From NCBI RefSeq assembly GCF_000176915.2, contig NC_014844.1:1798001-1862000 (forward strand): a DNA stretch of 64,000 nt, written 5' to 3'. This DNA is from Pseudodesulfovibrio aespoeensis Aspo-2 (GTDB lineage: Bacteria > Desulfobacterota > Desulfovibrionia > Desulfovibrionales > Desulfovibrionaceae). Shown here in pieces: positions 40,369-49,407 of the stretch (the first letter of the stretch is position 1; each line of letters begins with the position of its first letter). The translations under genes were made by a program, and so were the position numbers. The notes below the pieces were generated by a model. That model was not told the origin of the DNA and made no database searches. It saw nothing but the letters and a program-made list of their open reading frames with translations.

Positions 40369-41220
40369 ATGAAAATGATAGTTGAGTTTTGGAATTCCCA
40401 TTCGGAAAGCATTATCGGTATTGGCTATAAGGCCCTGTTGTGCGTCGCGATTCTTTTTGCCAGTACCCTTGTCGCCAAAGGTGTAAGGCGTTCGATTAAT
40501 AAGGCAAATGACCGCTTTGAGAAGCTTGATGCCACTCTGGTGCCTATCCTGTGCGCTACGGCTACCTATGTGGTCTATATCATTGGCGGCGTGTTCATTC
40601 TTGATATTTTCGGGGTGAACACGACGAGCATCATCGCTTTACTGGGTGCTGCCGGCATTGCTGTCGGCCTGGCGCTCAAGGACACCTTAAGCAATATCGC
40701 GGCTGGAGTTATGTTGTTGTTTCTGCGACCATTCCGATCCGGTGATTTTGTCGAGATCGGTTCTGTCATGGGGTCCGTCAGAGAGATCAATCTTTTCACC
40801 ACCATCCTGGAGACATTCGACGGCCTTTACATCTCCTCGCCGAACAGCGTGATCTGGGGGAACAGCGTCAAGAACTATACCCGTAATGGCAAGCGCCGCA
40901 TGGATATCGTCATCGGCATCGCCTATTCCGATTCTATAGATACCGGCCTTGATGTGTTGAAAAGAATAGCGGTGGAAGAGCCGCGTTTTTTGCAGGACCC
41001 GGCTCCAGAGACGATGGTTGTCTCCTTGGCCGAAAGTTCCGTGAACCTCCAGCTCAGGGGATGGACAACCATTGGAGACTATTGGCAAACCTGCTGGGAT
41101 TTGAACAAACGAGTCAAAGAGGAAATCGAGAAGGCGGGGCTGACCATTCCATTTCCGCAACGGAGCGTCCATGTCGTGGCAAATCCGGGGACAGCCGAGG
41201 CGGCGGAGGCTGGTGCATGA
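40369..41220 (+). CDS. Small-conductance mechanosensitive channel, MscS family
   Basis: A 283-residue inner-membrane channel that opens under tension and releases solutes. There are three membrane segments: residues about 15-35, 60-85, and the pore-lining helix LLGAAGIAVGLALKDTLSNI. These are followed by the MscS beta domain (FRSGDFVEIGSVMGSVREIN) and a C-terminal alpha/beta part. A strong ribosome binding site (AGAGGAGGAG) precedes it. It leads a six-gene operon with 4-8-base overlaps devoted to the envelope. Confidence 0.9.
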   Translation: MKMIVEFWNSHSESIIGIGYKALLCVAILFASTLVAKGVRRSINKANDRFEKLDATLVPILCATATYVVYIIGGVFILDIFGVNTTSIIALLGAAGIAVGLALKDTLSNIAAGVMLLFLRPFRSGDFVEIGSVMGSVREINLFTTILETFDGLYISSPNSVIWGNSVKNYTRNGKRRMDIVIGIAYSDSIDTGLDVLKRIAVEEPRFLQDPAPETMVVSLAESSVNLQLRGWTTIGDYWQTCWDLNKRVKEEIEKAGLTIPFPQRSVHVVANPGTAEAAEAGA

Positions 41221-42155
41221 TGCTCGCCTTTGCCAGTGATGCATGCAGCCTTGTCCAGCGGGTTTGGTACGAACGCCTTTTTTCTCTCCTGCTGATGGCC
41301 GGGTTGGCCACACTTCTCACAGGCTGCGAGAACACCGATATGCAGATGGCCACCGAGGCTGGAATTGATGCCTATAAAGCCATCACCCTTTCTGGGGAGC
41401 AGGTAGCGGAACTGGCTGGGAAGTCATCGGCCTTCATGGACAGCGAGCAGGCGATTGCTCCGGCCGACAATCACTATGCCAAACGGTTGCGGTCGTTGGT
41501 TGGCGATCTGCATGAGCAGGATGGCTACACCTTCAATTACAAGGTCTATTTGCGCGACGAGGTGAATGCCTTTGCGGTGGCGGACGGATCTATCCGGATC
41601 TTCAGCGGCCTGATGGATATGCTTGATGATGGCGAACTTCAATTTGTGATCGGCCACGAAATGGGGCACATCGTGAAACAGCACACCGCCAACCAATTGC
41701 GCCTTGCCTATGCCGCCAGCGCCCTGCGCAAGGGCCTGGCGGCGCAGGAGGGAGTGGTGGCGGATATTGCCCGCTCGCAATTGGGAGGCTTGGTCCAACG
41801 TTTGACGGCGGCGCAATTCTCGCAGCTTGAAGAGAAAGTGGCGGATGACTATGGCCTTTCCTTCCTCAATGCGCAAGGTTATCCACCCGAGGATGTGGTT
41901 TCGGCCTTGAACAAACTTGCCGGTCTGGGTAGTGGCCATTCCTTTCTTTCCAGCCATCCCGATCCGGCCTTGCGGGCCGAACGAATAAGCCTGCAGATTC
42001 AAGGCAAGGCCCTATCCATTGAAGAGACACAAAAAAACCTGCTGATAACCATTAAACAGAAGATGAACGAGTGGTACAACCATTTGCGGAAGATCGTCGC
42101 GGGGCTGATCAAGAGCCTTGCTGGACAGTCTGATATAAAAAGGGGGGCGGTATGA
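41217..42155 (+). CDS. M48 family metalloprotease lipoprotein
   Basis: A 312-residue predicted outer-membrane or periplasmic lipoprotein. The signal peptide ends in LLTGC (lipobox Cys), and the zinc motif HEMGH lies in FVIGHEMGHIVKQHT. The third ligand is probably in EEKVADDYGL (ExxxAD). It resembles BepA/LoiP-type proteases that control outer-membrane protein quality. The start is in the ATGA overlap with the channel gene, with a second ATG immediately after it. The C-terminal tail beyond residue 270 is an extra helix. Confidence 0.87.
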   Translation: MMLAFASDACSLVQRVWYERLFSLLLMAGLATLLTGCENTDMQMATEAGIDAYKAITLSGEQVAELAGKSSAFMDSEQAIAPADNHYAKRLRSLVGDLHEQDGYTFNYKVYLRDEVNAFAVADGSIRIFSGLMDMLDDGELQFVIGHEMGHIVKQHTANQLRLAYAASALRKGLAAQEGVVADIARSQLGGLVQRLTAAQFSQLEEKVADDYGLSFLNAQGYPPEDVVSALNKLAGLGSGHSFLSSHPDPALRAERISLQIQGKALSIEETQKNLLITIKQKMNEWYNHLRKIVAGLIKSLAGQSDIKRGAV

Positions 42156-43120
42156 CACTGCCCTTTTTCGCTGTTGTTTTTGGTTTGGCGCTTCTCGTCT
42201 GGAGCGCCGACCGTTTTGTGGAGGGATCGGCCTCCACCGCCCGCCATTTCGGGATGCCGCCGCTGTTGATCGGCATGGTGATCGTCGGGTTCGGCACCTC
42301 CGCGCCGGAGATGGTGGTGTCGGCGCTGGCCGCCTCGCAGGGTAACCCGGGCATCGCGCTGGGGAACGCCTACGGCTCGAACATCACCAACATCGCCCTG
42401 ATCCTGGGGGTGACGGCCTTGATCAGTCCCATCGCCGTACATTCGCAGGTGCTGCGCAAGGAACTGCCAATCCTCACCGGCGTGACTGCCCTGGCGGCAT
42501 GGCAACTCTGGGATGGCGAGATCACCCGGTTCGATGCTGTGGTATTGCTCTGTGTATTCGGCGGGTTGATGGCCTGGACCATCTGGCAGGGTATGCAGAA
42601 AAAAGCCGATGCGCTTGGGAGCGAGATGGAGCAGGAACTCGACGTCCGCGCCATGCCGATCCGCCGTGCGGTCTTCTGGCTGGTGGTGGGTCTGGTGTCG
42701 CTTATCGTGAGCTCCCGCATCCTGGTCTGGGGCGCGGTGGAGATCGCCCATGGATTCGGGGTCAGCGACCTGATTATCGGCCTGACCATCGTCGCGGTCG
42801 GCACCTCGCTGCCGGAGCTCGCCTCGTCGATTATCGCCACCCGCAAGGGGGAGCATGACATCGCCCTCGGTAATATCCTCGGCTCCAACCTGTTCAACAC
42901 CCTGGCGGTGGTGGGTATCGCTGGCGCAATTCATCCCATGGCGGTCGGGCCGGAGGTCTTCAACCGCGACATACTGGTGATGGCCGTCCTGACCCTATCG
43001 CTGTTCGTTTTCGGCTACGGTTTTCGTGGGCCGGGACGTATCAATCGCATCGAGGGCGCGGTGCTGCTGGCCTGTTACATTGGTTACACAGCCTACCTGG
43101 TTACAACGGTACTGGCATGA
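42152..43120 (+). CDS. Calcium/sodium antiporter (CaCA family, YrbG-like)
   Basis: A 322-residue membrane antiporter. The two inverted alpha-repeat motifs are GFGTSAPEMVVSALAASQGN and AVGTSLPELASSIIATRKGE, each with the ion-binding Glu. They are followed by GNAYGSNITNIALILGV and GNILGSNLFNTLAVVGI. This is a complete ten-helix exchanger. It likely exports Ca2+ using Na+ or H+. It overlaps both neighbouring genes by 4 bases. Confidence 0.92.
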   Translation: MTLPFFAVVFGLALLVWSADRFVEGSASTARHFGMPPLLIGMVIVGFGTSAPEMVVSALAASQGNPGIALGNAYGSNITNIALILGVTALISPIAVHSQVLRKELPILTGVTALAAWQLWDGEITRFDAVVLLCVFGGLMAWTIWQGMQKKADALGSEMEQELDVRAMPIRRAVFWLVVGLVSLIVSSRILVWGAVEIAHGFGVSDLIIGLTIVAVGTSLPELASSIIATRKGEHDIALGNILGSNLFNTLAVVGIAGAIHPMAVGPEVFNRDILVMAVLTLSLFVFGYGFRGPGRINRIEGAVLLACYIGYTAYLVTTVLA

Positions 43121-44199
43121 AGCGTAGGTCGGTGAGCGTAAAAGGCCTGGAAACCTCGCGGCAGGATACAAAAAAGGCAGTTTCGGCTCGCTGGACTGCT
43201 TACGCCTTACTGTTTCTTGGGTTGAGCTGTGGCGTGCCTTTTTTTATTTATCGGCAGGTCGGCGCACAGTCATTTTCTATCAATCAGCACCTGTGGTCCT
43301 GGCCGGTTATTTCCGCACTCGTCCTGCTTCTGACGATTTATTTTGTCAGTGATGCACTGCGCCTGCACTTCATTCTCAAGGCGTCGGGGCACAACCTCGC
43401 CGCAGGAAACCTCGGCAAACTGACGTTCATCAATATTCTTTTTTCCAATATTACCCCCATGGCGACTGGCGGAGGTTTTGCCCAGGTTTGGTTTCTTTAT
43501 CGACGTGGCGTTTCGATTGGCACGGCCACGGCGGCGACAACCATTCGAACGTTTATTGCGATGTTTCTGATTTTTCTCCCCATACCGTTCCTTGTCGCGG
43601 GAATGCCGTATTTCCGGGATGGCGGCATGATGACCAGTGTCGGCTGGATTTTGGCCAGTGTCGCCATCGGCTACCTCGCCTGTTTTCTCGTGTTGTTGTT
43701 TCGTCTACGCTGGCTGCTGCGGCTCTTCGACCTGGCCGCCAAAGGGCTGGTCTGGTTGCGCCTCACCAGCCATGAAAGAACGCGGCGTATCAAAGCTAAA
43801 TTTCTCAGGGAAGCGGTACGATTCTCGCGCTGTTTGAAAATTTACGTTCGGGGGGACATGAAATACGTATTCCTCTCCGTTTTCTTTACCTTTATCTTCC
43901 TCCTTTCTTTGTTTTCGTTCCCCTCTGTACTGTTCTGGGGCGCGGGCTATCAGACGAATTACTTTACAACCACCGGCCTACTGGTGGTGTCGACCTGTAT
44001 CATGTATTTCGCGCCGTCGCCTGGAGGTGCTGGATTTGCCGAGGGTGTTTTCGGATTGTTTTTCGCCTCGCTCATTCATGCGTCCGAACTGGTCGGCATC
44101 ATACTGGTTTGGCGGTTTTTGACCATCTACCTCGGCATGCTTATTGGAATCCCCGTAACCTTGCATGAGCTGACCCGTTGGAGGATTGGCAATGGCTAG
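43117..44199 (+). CDS. LPG-synthase-type transmembrane protein (UPF0104)
   Basis: A 360-residue polytopic protein matching the flippase-like membrane domain of lysylphosphatidylglycerol synthases. Typical features are FINILFSNITPMATGGGFAQ (the NxxxPxxxGG-type motif), GVSIGTATAATTIRTF and YFAPSPGGAGFAEGVFGLFF. The soluble aminoacyl transferase domain is absent, so it probably moves or remodels lipids without adding amino acids. The fused glycosyltransferase gene follows with an 8-base overlap. Confidence 0.82.
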   Translation: MKRRSVSVKGLETSRQDTKKAVSARWTAYALLFLGLSCGVPFFIYRQVGAQSFSINQHLWSWPVISALVLLLTIYFVSDALRLHFILKASGHNLAAGNLGKLTFINILFSNITPMATGGGFAQVWFLYRRGVSIGTATAATTIRTFIAMFLIFLPIPFLVAGMPYFRDGGMMTSVGWILASVAIGYLACFLVLLFRLRWLLRLFDLAAKGLVWLRLTSHERTRRIKAKFLREAVRFSRCLKIYVRGDMKYVFLSVFFTFIFLLSLFSFPSVLFWGAGYQTNYFTTTGLLVVSTCIMYFAPSPGGAGFAEGVFGLFFASLIHASELVGIILVWRFLTIYLGMLIGIPVTLHELTRWRIGNG

Positions 44200-46474
44200 A
44201 TTGTCATGGTGGCGGGCGCTCTTCTATCTGAACATGCTTATTCTGTTCCTGGTTATTTTCTATAAGATCTACCTCAATTTCTTTGAACAGGACTACGGTG
44301 CCGTCCATGCTGAACAGGTTGAGAGCGTCGAATCGATTCTGCATGGAGAAGAGACGTTCAGTTTCGCCGTTGTTGGAAACATCAATAACTCTGTGGGCAT
44401 TTTTGAGCGAAAGATCATTCCCGAACTCAACCAGAGCGATGTAGCGTTTGTCGTTTCCGCCGGAAACGCGGTCAGCGGTGCGGGCGAAGATAAATACCGC
44501 GCACTGCACCGGACCATGGGTCATCTTGAAAAACCCTATCTCCTGACTTTTGGCGATAACGAGCACGGCACTTTTGGTGGGTTCCGATACTATGACCACT
44601 ACGGGCCATATGTTTTCGCATTTTCAGCGGGGAACAGCAGATTTATCTTTCTCGACAGCTCCGGAAAAACCTCCTTTAAGTGGCAGGCCCGCTGGCTGGA
44701 GGAAGAGCTTGAAGTCGGTCCGAATCAGAATGTTTTCCTTTTCGTCGGGCATCCTCTTCTGCCGGTTGACAAAAAAGGCACATTCGATTTCGAAGATGAT
44801 TATCTGTCAGATGAGGAATTCCGTAGTCTTCTCATGCCCATGTTTCGGGATTCCAGAATAAAAGCGGTCTTCTCGTCGAATTTGCCGCTCTTTTCAGTCC
44901 AGGAATACAACGGTACACCTTATGTTGTGACGGGTGGCGCAGGTGGATTTGTTCTCAACAATGATCGCAGTTTTTATCATTACGTGAAGGTCCAGGTCAG
45001 CCGGAGCCAGGTGGATATCGAACCTGTCAGGCTGAATATCGGACAGCACACGGTCTTTCGTACAGTTGAAAGCATCTGGTTTTTTATTCATTCGCTGTTC
45101 TATGTCGGTTATCTCAATTACCTGCTTATTGTTTGCTTTCTCATTGTCAGCGCTTACTGGCTATATTCACTCCTGTTGAAAGAACGGGATTACTATCCTG
45201 ATTTCAATCAGCCATCCGAACCGAATCTTGATCGAGAGATCAAGATCGCCATGTTCACCAATAGCTATCTGCCCTTTATTGGCGGCGTTCCGATTTCGAT
45301 CCATCGACTCTCTACAGTTCTCAAAAAACTGGGGCATAACGTCCTGATTCTGGCACCACAATACGAACAAAGCGTAGAGCCGCCGGTAGAACGTGATGTC
45401 TTCAGGCTTCCTTGTCTTTTTAGGCAAGCGGCCGACAAGGGGATCGTGGTGCCAAACATTTTCTCCTTGGCGGCAATCAGAAAAGTGCGCGAATTCGCGC
45501 CTGACGTGATTCATATCCATCATCCCTACTGGATGGGAACAGTAGGACTCTGGATGGCAAGGCGATTAATGATACCGGCGGTCTACACCTACCATACACG
45601 GCTGGAACATTTTTCTTACGCAGTCCCTTTGCCCAAAGCCCTGTTTCGTAATTTTCTTTCCCACGCGCTGGTGCGGCGGCTCGGCAACCGATGCAACGCC
45701 ATCGTCGTTCCTACGGAAGCTTCTGAGCATTATCTTCGCATGATTGGCGTGAAGACTCCCGTGTTCGTCGTGCCTACAGGTATCGAAACCGACAAGTTTG
45801 CCAAACTGTCTGAACTGGAAGGAGCCCGATTGCGCGCTGAGCTTGGCATAGCAAACGATGAACTGGTGCTGTTGAGTGTTTCCAGATTGAGCGCCGAGAA
45901 AAACATAGACTTCATGCTCGAAGCGGTTTCCCGTCTGACAAAGCATTGTTCGCGGAAATTCAAGCTTGTTCTTATTGGTGAAGGCCCTGAGCGGGAACGT
46001 CTTTATAAGATGGCCGAGACTTTAGGTTTACAGGATACCGTGCTCTTTCCAGGCGCGGTTCCTCCCGAAACCATGCCAGCCTACTACAGCCTGGGCGATA
46101 TCTTTGTTTTCGCGTCCACCTCGGAAACACAAGGGATGGTTATCCTTGAAGCGATGGCAAGCGCAATGCCCGTTGTGTCGATCAGGGCCAGCGGCATCGA
46201 TGATTTTGTTGTTGACGGCATGACCGGATTTAAAACGATGCAGAATATCTCCGCCTGGACAGAAAAAGTACAGCTCCTGCTGGAAAATGACACGTTGCGA
46301 CACGAGTTGTCCGGCCATGCGGCATCAATGGCAAGCAGGTTTGGAATAGACGAGTTTGGCAAAAAAATGATACGAGTTTATGCTCATGTTTTATTTAACA
46401 GAAAGGAGACGTGCAATGAAATGCCCGGTGTGCAAAGAAACCAATCTGGTAATGACGGAAAGACAGTCCATTGA
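44192..46474 (+). CDS. Degenerate phosphoesterase-glycosyltransferase (GT4) fusion
   Basis: A 760-residue membrane protein. One N-terminal membrane segment is followed by a calcineurin-like fold (residues about 50-265) whose metal sites are altered: VVGNINN for the DxH site, SAGNAVSGAG for GDxxD, FGDNEHG for GNHD. It is therefore probably inactive. A second membrane segment (IHSLFYVGYLNYLLIVCFLI) precedes a GT4 glycosyltransferase (AMFTNSYLPFIGGVPISIHR, then SETQGMVILEAMA with the E-x7-E pair). The GT half resembles diacylglycerol glucosyltransferases. ATG 44192 follows GAGG. A glycolipid product is inference. Confidence 0.8.
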   Translation: MARLSWWRALFYLNMLILFLVIFYKIYLNFFEQDYGAVHAEQVESVESILHGEETFSFAVVGNINNSVGIFERKIIPELNQSDVAFVVSAGNAVSGAGEDKYRALHRTMGHLEKPYLLTFGDNEHGTFGGFRYYDHYGPYVFAFSAGNSRFIFLDSSGKTSFKWQARWLEEELEVGPNQNVFLFVGHPLLPVDKKGTFDFEDDYLSDEEFRSLLMPMFRDSRIKAVFSSNLPLFSVQEYNGTPYVVTGGAGGFVLNNDRSFYHYVKVQVSRSQVDIEPVRLNIGQHTVFRTVESIWFFIHSLFYVGYLNYLLIVCFLIVSAYWLYSLLLKERDYYPDFNQPSEPNLDREIKIAMFTNSYLPFIGGVPISIHRLSTVLKKLGHNVLILAPQYEQSVEPPVERDVFRLPCLFRQAADKGIVVPNIFSLAAIRKVREFAPDVIHIHHPYWMGTVGLWMARRLMIPAVYTYHTRLEHFSYAVPLPKALFRNFLSHALVRRLGNRCNAIVVPTEASEHYLRMIGVKTPVFVVPTGIETDKFAKLSELEGARLRAELGIANDELVLLSVSRLSAEKNIDFMLEAVSRLTKHCSRKFKLVLIGEGPERERLYKMAETLGLQDTVLFPGAVPPETMPAYYSLGDIFVFASTSETQGMVILEAMASAMPVVSIRASGIDDFVVDGMTGFKTMQNISAWTEKVQLLLENDTLRHELSGHAASMASRFGIDEFGKKMIRVYAHVLFNRKETCNEMPGVQRNQSGNDGKTVH

Positions 46475-46694
46475 AATCGATTATTGCCCTGAATGTCGCG
46501 GGGTATGGCTGGATCGTGGCGAGCTGGACAAGATCATCGAACGGTCGACGCAGGAGGCTGCACCGGTCCGGAAAGAACCCTATCAGGATCTTGGGCGCGA
46601 CCAGCAGCGTTATGCCCAGGGGGACCGCCATCACGATTACAAACACAAGCACCACAAACGAAAGAATCTGCTCGGCGAACTGTTCGATTTCTGA
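46416..46694 (+). CDS. Zinc-ribbon (zf-TFIIB) protein
   Basis: A 92-residue protein with the zf-TFIIB domain: MKCPVCKETNLVM, then DYCPECRGVWLDRGELDKII, giving CxxC...CxxC and the WLDRGEL signature. The tail is rich in His and Lys (RHHDYKHKHHKRKNLL) and may bind metal or nucleic acid. AAAGGAGA precedes the start. It overlaps the end of the glycosyltransferase gene by 59 bases and is the last gene of the envelope operon. Function is unknown in this family. Confidence 0.85.
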   Translation: MKCPVCKETNLVMTERQSIEIDYCPECRGVWLDRGELDKIIERSTQEAAPVRKEPYQDLGRDQQRYAQGDRHHDYKHKHHKRKNLLGELFDF

Positions 46695-47151
46695 TTTGGG
46701 AACCGAACCGGCGTCCGAAAACCAGATTCGAAGTTGTTGCGGCTCAACGCCAGGTATCCGTTTTTACTGCAAACCCGTCACCCTCGTCCGGTGCCGGGAA
46801 ATCAGGGGAGAAAATCGTTTCTCTGGTCGGGTTGGCGGGAAGTGGTTGTGCGAGATGATTTCGGCGTTTATTATCAAGTAGTTACGAGGAGCGTGGGCTT
46901 TGAGACTGTTTTGCGGTAGGTCGGCGTTCCCTCCACCACCCCCCATTCGCGCCGCGAAGCCCTGATCGACACCGTCGATCAGGGCTTTCTGCCTTGGGGG
47001 CGGGAAATCCTGCAATTGCCAATTCTCGCCCATGATTCCTCCTTCGTCTCTGCATTCCCCTCTAGTCAATCCATGCGGCTTTCTGTAGAGTTCAGGCCGT
47101 TGCCCGGCCTGGCCGGGCGGCCAATCCCCGCACTCAGGACCAAGGAAGCAC
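46695..47151. other. Intergenic region before the restriction module
   Basis: 457 bases without a convincing gene. It holds repeat A (46939-47005) and then an AT-richer leader to the mod start at 47152, where AAGGA precedes the ATG. An open frame on the minus strand across the repeat (46764-47192) reads through the hairpin. It has no recognisable domain or good start, so it is not called. Confidence 0.6.
46939..47005 (+). repeat. 67-bp direct repeat A with perfect hairpin
   Basis: Matches 52108-52174 at 65 of 67 bases. The core AAGCCCTGATCGAC pairs perfectly with GTCGATCAGGGCTT around a three-base loop, followed by T-rich and G-rich tails. The two copies bound the type III restriction module. 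It could be a terminator used at both ends, a dispersed repeat, or the border of a mobile block. Confidence 0.75.
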
Positions 47152-47719
47152 ATGCCCACCCTGCACTGGCTCACCCGCGAAACAGACCTCAAGCTCTCCG
47201 GCCTCGCGCCCTATCGGCTGCTGGAAGCTGTTGACGAACACTCCCACGGCGACCCAGCCACGGGCAACATACTCATTCAGGGCGACAATCTGGACGCCCT
47301 CAAAGCCCTGCTCCCCTATTATGCGGGCGCAGTGAAATGCATCTACATCGACCCGCCCTACAACACAAAGAGCGCTTTTGAGCATTATGACGACAACATG
47401 GAGCACACCAAGTGGTTGTCCGTCTTATATCCGCGCCTTGAGATTTTGCGAGAACTACTGACTGAGGACGGGGCTATTTGGGCATCTATTGACGATCATG
47501 AGGTGCACTATCTTAAGGTCATTATGGATGAGGTATTCGGTCGTGGCAACTTCCTTGCCAACTTTGTTTGGCAAAAGAGCTATGGAGGAGGTGCCAAGGC
47601 CCGTTGGTTTGTCGGTCTACACGAACATATACTCTGCTACGCAAAGTCTCTTGATAGATTACCAGACCTGTGGCTACCTCCAGATCCTGAAGCAGCGAAA
47701 AAATATTACAAATATAAAG

Positions 47720-48428
47720 GGGGCTGTACCAGATAACTCCTCTGGGTTATCAGTATGGCAATGCGAAAAAGTCGTTTGAGCAAGGACAAGCAGCTTCGTT
47801 TAATCGAACATTTTGTTGCCGGCACGACAGCTCGTTGTGCTGCTGATCTGGTTGGTGTGAACGTCAAAACAGCCGCCTATTACTTTCACCGGCTCCGGGA
47901 AATCATAGCGGAAGAAGAGTCCTGTGAAGGGATGGATTTTGGCGAATTTGAGGTCGATGAAAGCTACTTCGGTGGCAAGCGAAAGGGCAAAAGAGGACGT
48001 GGGGCGGCTGGTAAGGTTCCTGTTTTTGGAATCCTTAAAAGGGGTGGGAAGGTATATACACAGGTGATTCCTGATGCAAAAGGTAAAACCTTGCTTCCCA
48101 TTATTCAGGAAAGAATCCAGCCAGACAGTGTGGTTTACTCGGACTGCTGGTATGGCTACAATGTCCTCGATGTGTCAGCATTCAAACACTTCCGAATCAA
48201 CCACTCGAAGCTGTTTGCAGATAGCCACAACCACATCAATGGAATCGAGAATTTTTGGAACCAGGCCAAACGCCATATGAGGAAATTCAACGGCATTCCA
48301 ACCAAGCATTTTTCTCTGTTTTTAAAGGAATGCGAGTGGCGTTTTAATAACAGCAATCCGCGAAGTCAGTTTAAACAGCTGAAACAGTGGGTTAGAAGGT
48401 ATATGGGCTAGTTATCTGGCACAGCCCC
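47720..48428 (+). mobile_element. IS1595-family insertion sequence
   Basis: A 709-bp element with terminal inverted repeats GGGGCTGTACCAGATAAC (left, 47720-47737) and the complement of GGGGCTGTGCCAGATAAC (right, 48411-48428), one mismatch in 18. It is flanked by the 8-base duplication ATATAAAG (47712-47719 and 48429-48436), the length typical of this family. The single transposase gene is intact and the ends are nearly perfect, so the insertion is probably recent. Confidence 0.93.
47755..48411 (+). CDS. IS1595-family transposase
   Basis: A 218-residue transposase with an N-terminal zinc/HTH-like part (FVAGTTARCAADLVGVNVKT) and an ISL2-type DDE domain. The catalytic candidates are in FEVDESYFGGKRKGK, VVYSDCWYGY and NHINGIENFWNQAKR. 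The full length and absence of stops indicate an active gene. It ends at the first base of the right inverted repeat. Confidence 0.92.
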   Translation: MAMRKSRLSKDKQLRLIEHFVAGTTARCAADLVGVNVKTAAYYFHRLREIIAEEESCEGMDFGEFEVDESYFGGKRKGKRGRGAAGKVPVFGILKRGGKVYTQVIPDAKGKTLLPIIQERIQPDSVVYSDCWYGYNVLDVSAFKHFRINHSKLFADSHNHINGIENFWNQAKRHMRKFNGIPTKHFSLFLKECEWRFNNSNPRSQFKQLKQWVRRYMG

Positions 48429-49407
48429 ATATAAAGATAGCAAGTTTGTTGCGAGGGGGTCATTTAGATTACAAGCACTTGCCACTACCAGCATGGATGA
48501 ACGACAAAACCTACGTTATCCATTAATACTGGCAGATGGCCGCGAAATATGGCCAGAAAAGCAATGGCAATGGTCGCGAGAACGTGCAGAACGCGCATTG
48601 GCAAATGATGAACTTGTTATATCAGAAAAGAACGGTAAAGTGACAGTTTCCTACAAGCAATACTTGAGAGATGAAACGGGCGAAGAACGGCGCAGAAAGC
48701 CTACATCGATTATCAATGGGTTTTATACCCAACAGGGAACATCCGAAAGTGTAAAGCTTTTTGGGCAAGCATCAAAATTTCAGTTCCCAAAGCCTGAAGG
48801 ATTGATTCATTCAATATTTGAATGTTGCACCAACCCAGGCGACCTCGTCCTAGACTCCTTCCTCGGCTCCGGCACAACCGCTGCCGTGGCCCATAAAATG
48901 GGCCGCCGCTACATCGGCATTGAAATGGGCGAACACGCGGTGACGCACTGCGCGCCGCGCCTGCGCAAGGTCATTGACGGCGAACAGGGCGGCATCTCCA
49001 AGGCCGTGAACTGGCAGGGCGGCGGCGGATTCCGCTTCTATCGCCTGGGCGAGCCCATTTTCAATGATGACGGCAGCATCCGCCAGGGCATCACTTTCGC
49101 CCAGCTTGGGGCGCACGTCTGGTTCTCCGAGACCAAGACCCCGTTGACCAACGCCCCGGATTCCCCGCTCCTGGGCATCCGCGAGGGCACGGCCTATTAC
49201 CTGCTCTACAACGGCATTCTGAAAGACAAGAGCGTGGGCGGCGGCAACGTGCTTACGGCCAGAATCCTGGAAGGCCTGCCCGCGCACGACGGCCCCAAGG
49301 TCATCTATGGGGAACGCTGCCTTTTCGGCGAAAGCCGCCTCAAGGAAAAGCGGATCACGTTCAAGCACACCCCCTATGACATCAAGGGCCGCTAAAGGAG
49401 CTCACGC

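Larger units (their letters stand above)
47152..49395 (+). pseudogene. mod: Type III modification methylase (mod), disrupted by IS1595-family element
   Basis: The beta-class N6-adenine methylase of a type III restriction system. Motif IV is IYIDPPYNT (D67) before the insertion; motif I is VLDSFLGSGTTAA after it, the expected order IV-TRD-I. An insertion element (47720-48428) splits it. Removing it with one copy of the 8-base duplication restores a continuous 508-residue frame (YKYK joined to DSKFVARG). Bases about 47460-48835 outside the element are AT-rich (35% G+C in 48601-48660), unlike both ends, as expected for exchanged recognition domains. As it stands the methylase should be inactive. 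Confidence 0.88.

Noticed and set aside
46764-47192. 142-residue minus-strand open frame through repeat A
   Set aside because: It crosses the hairpin repeat and the mod start, lacks a recognisable domain, and only part of it is repeated at copy B.
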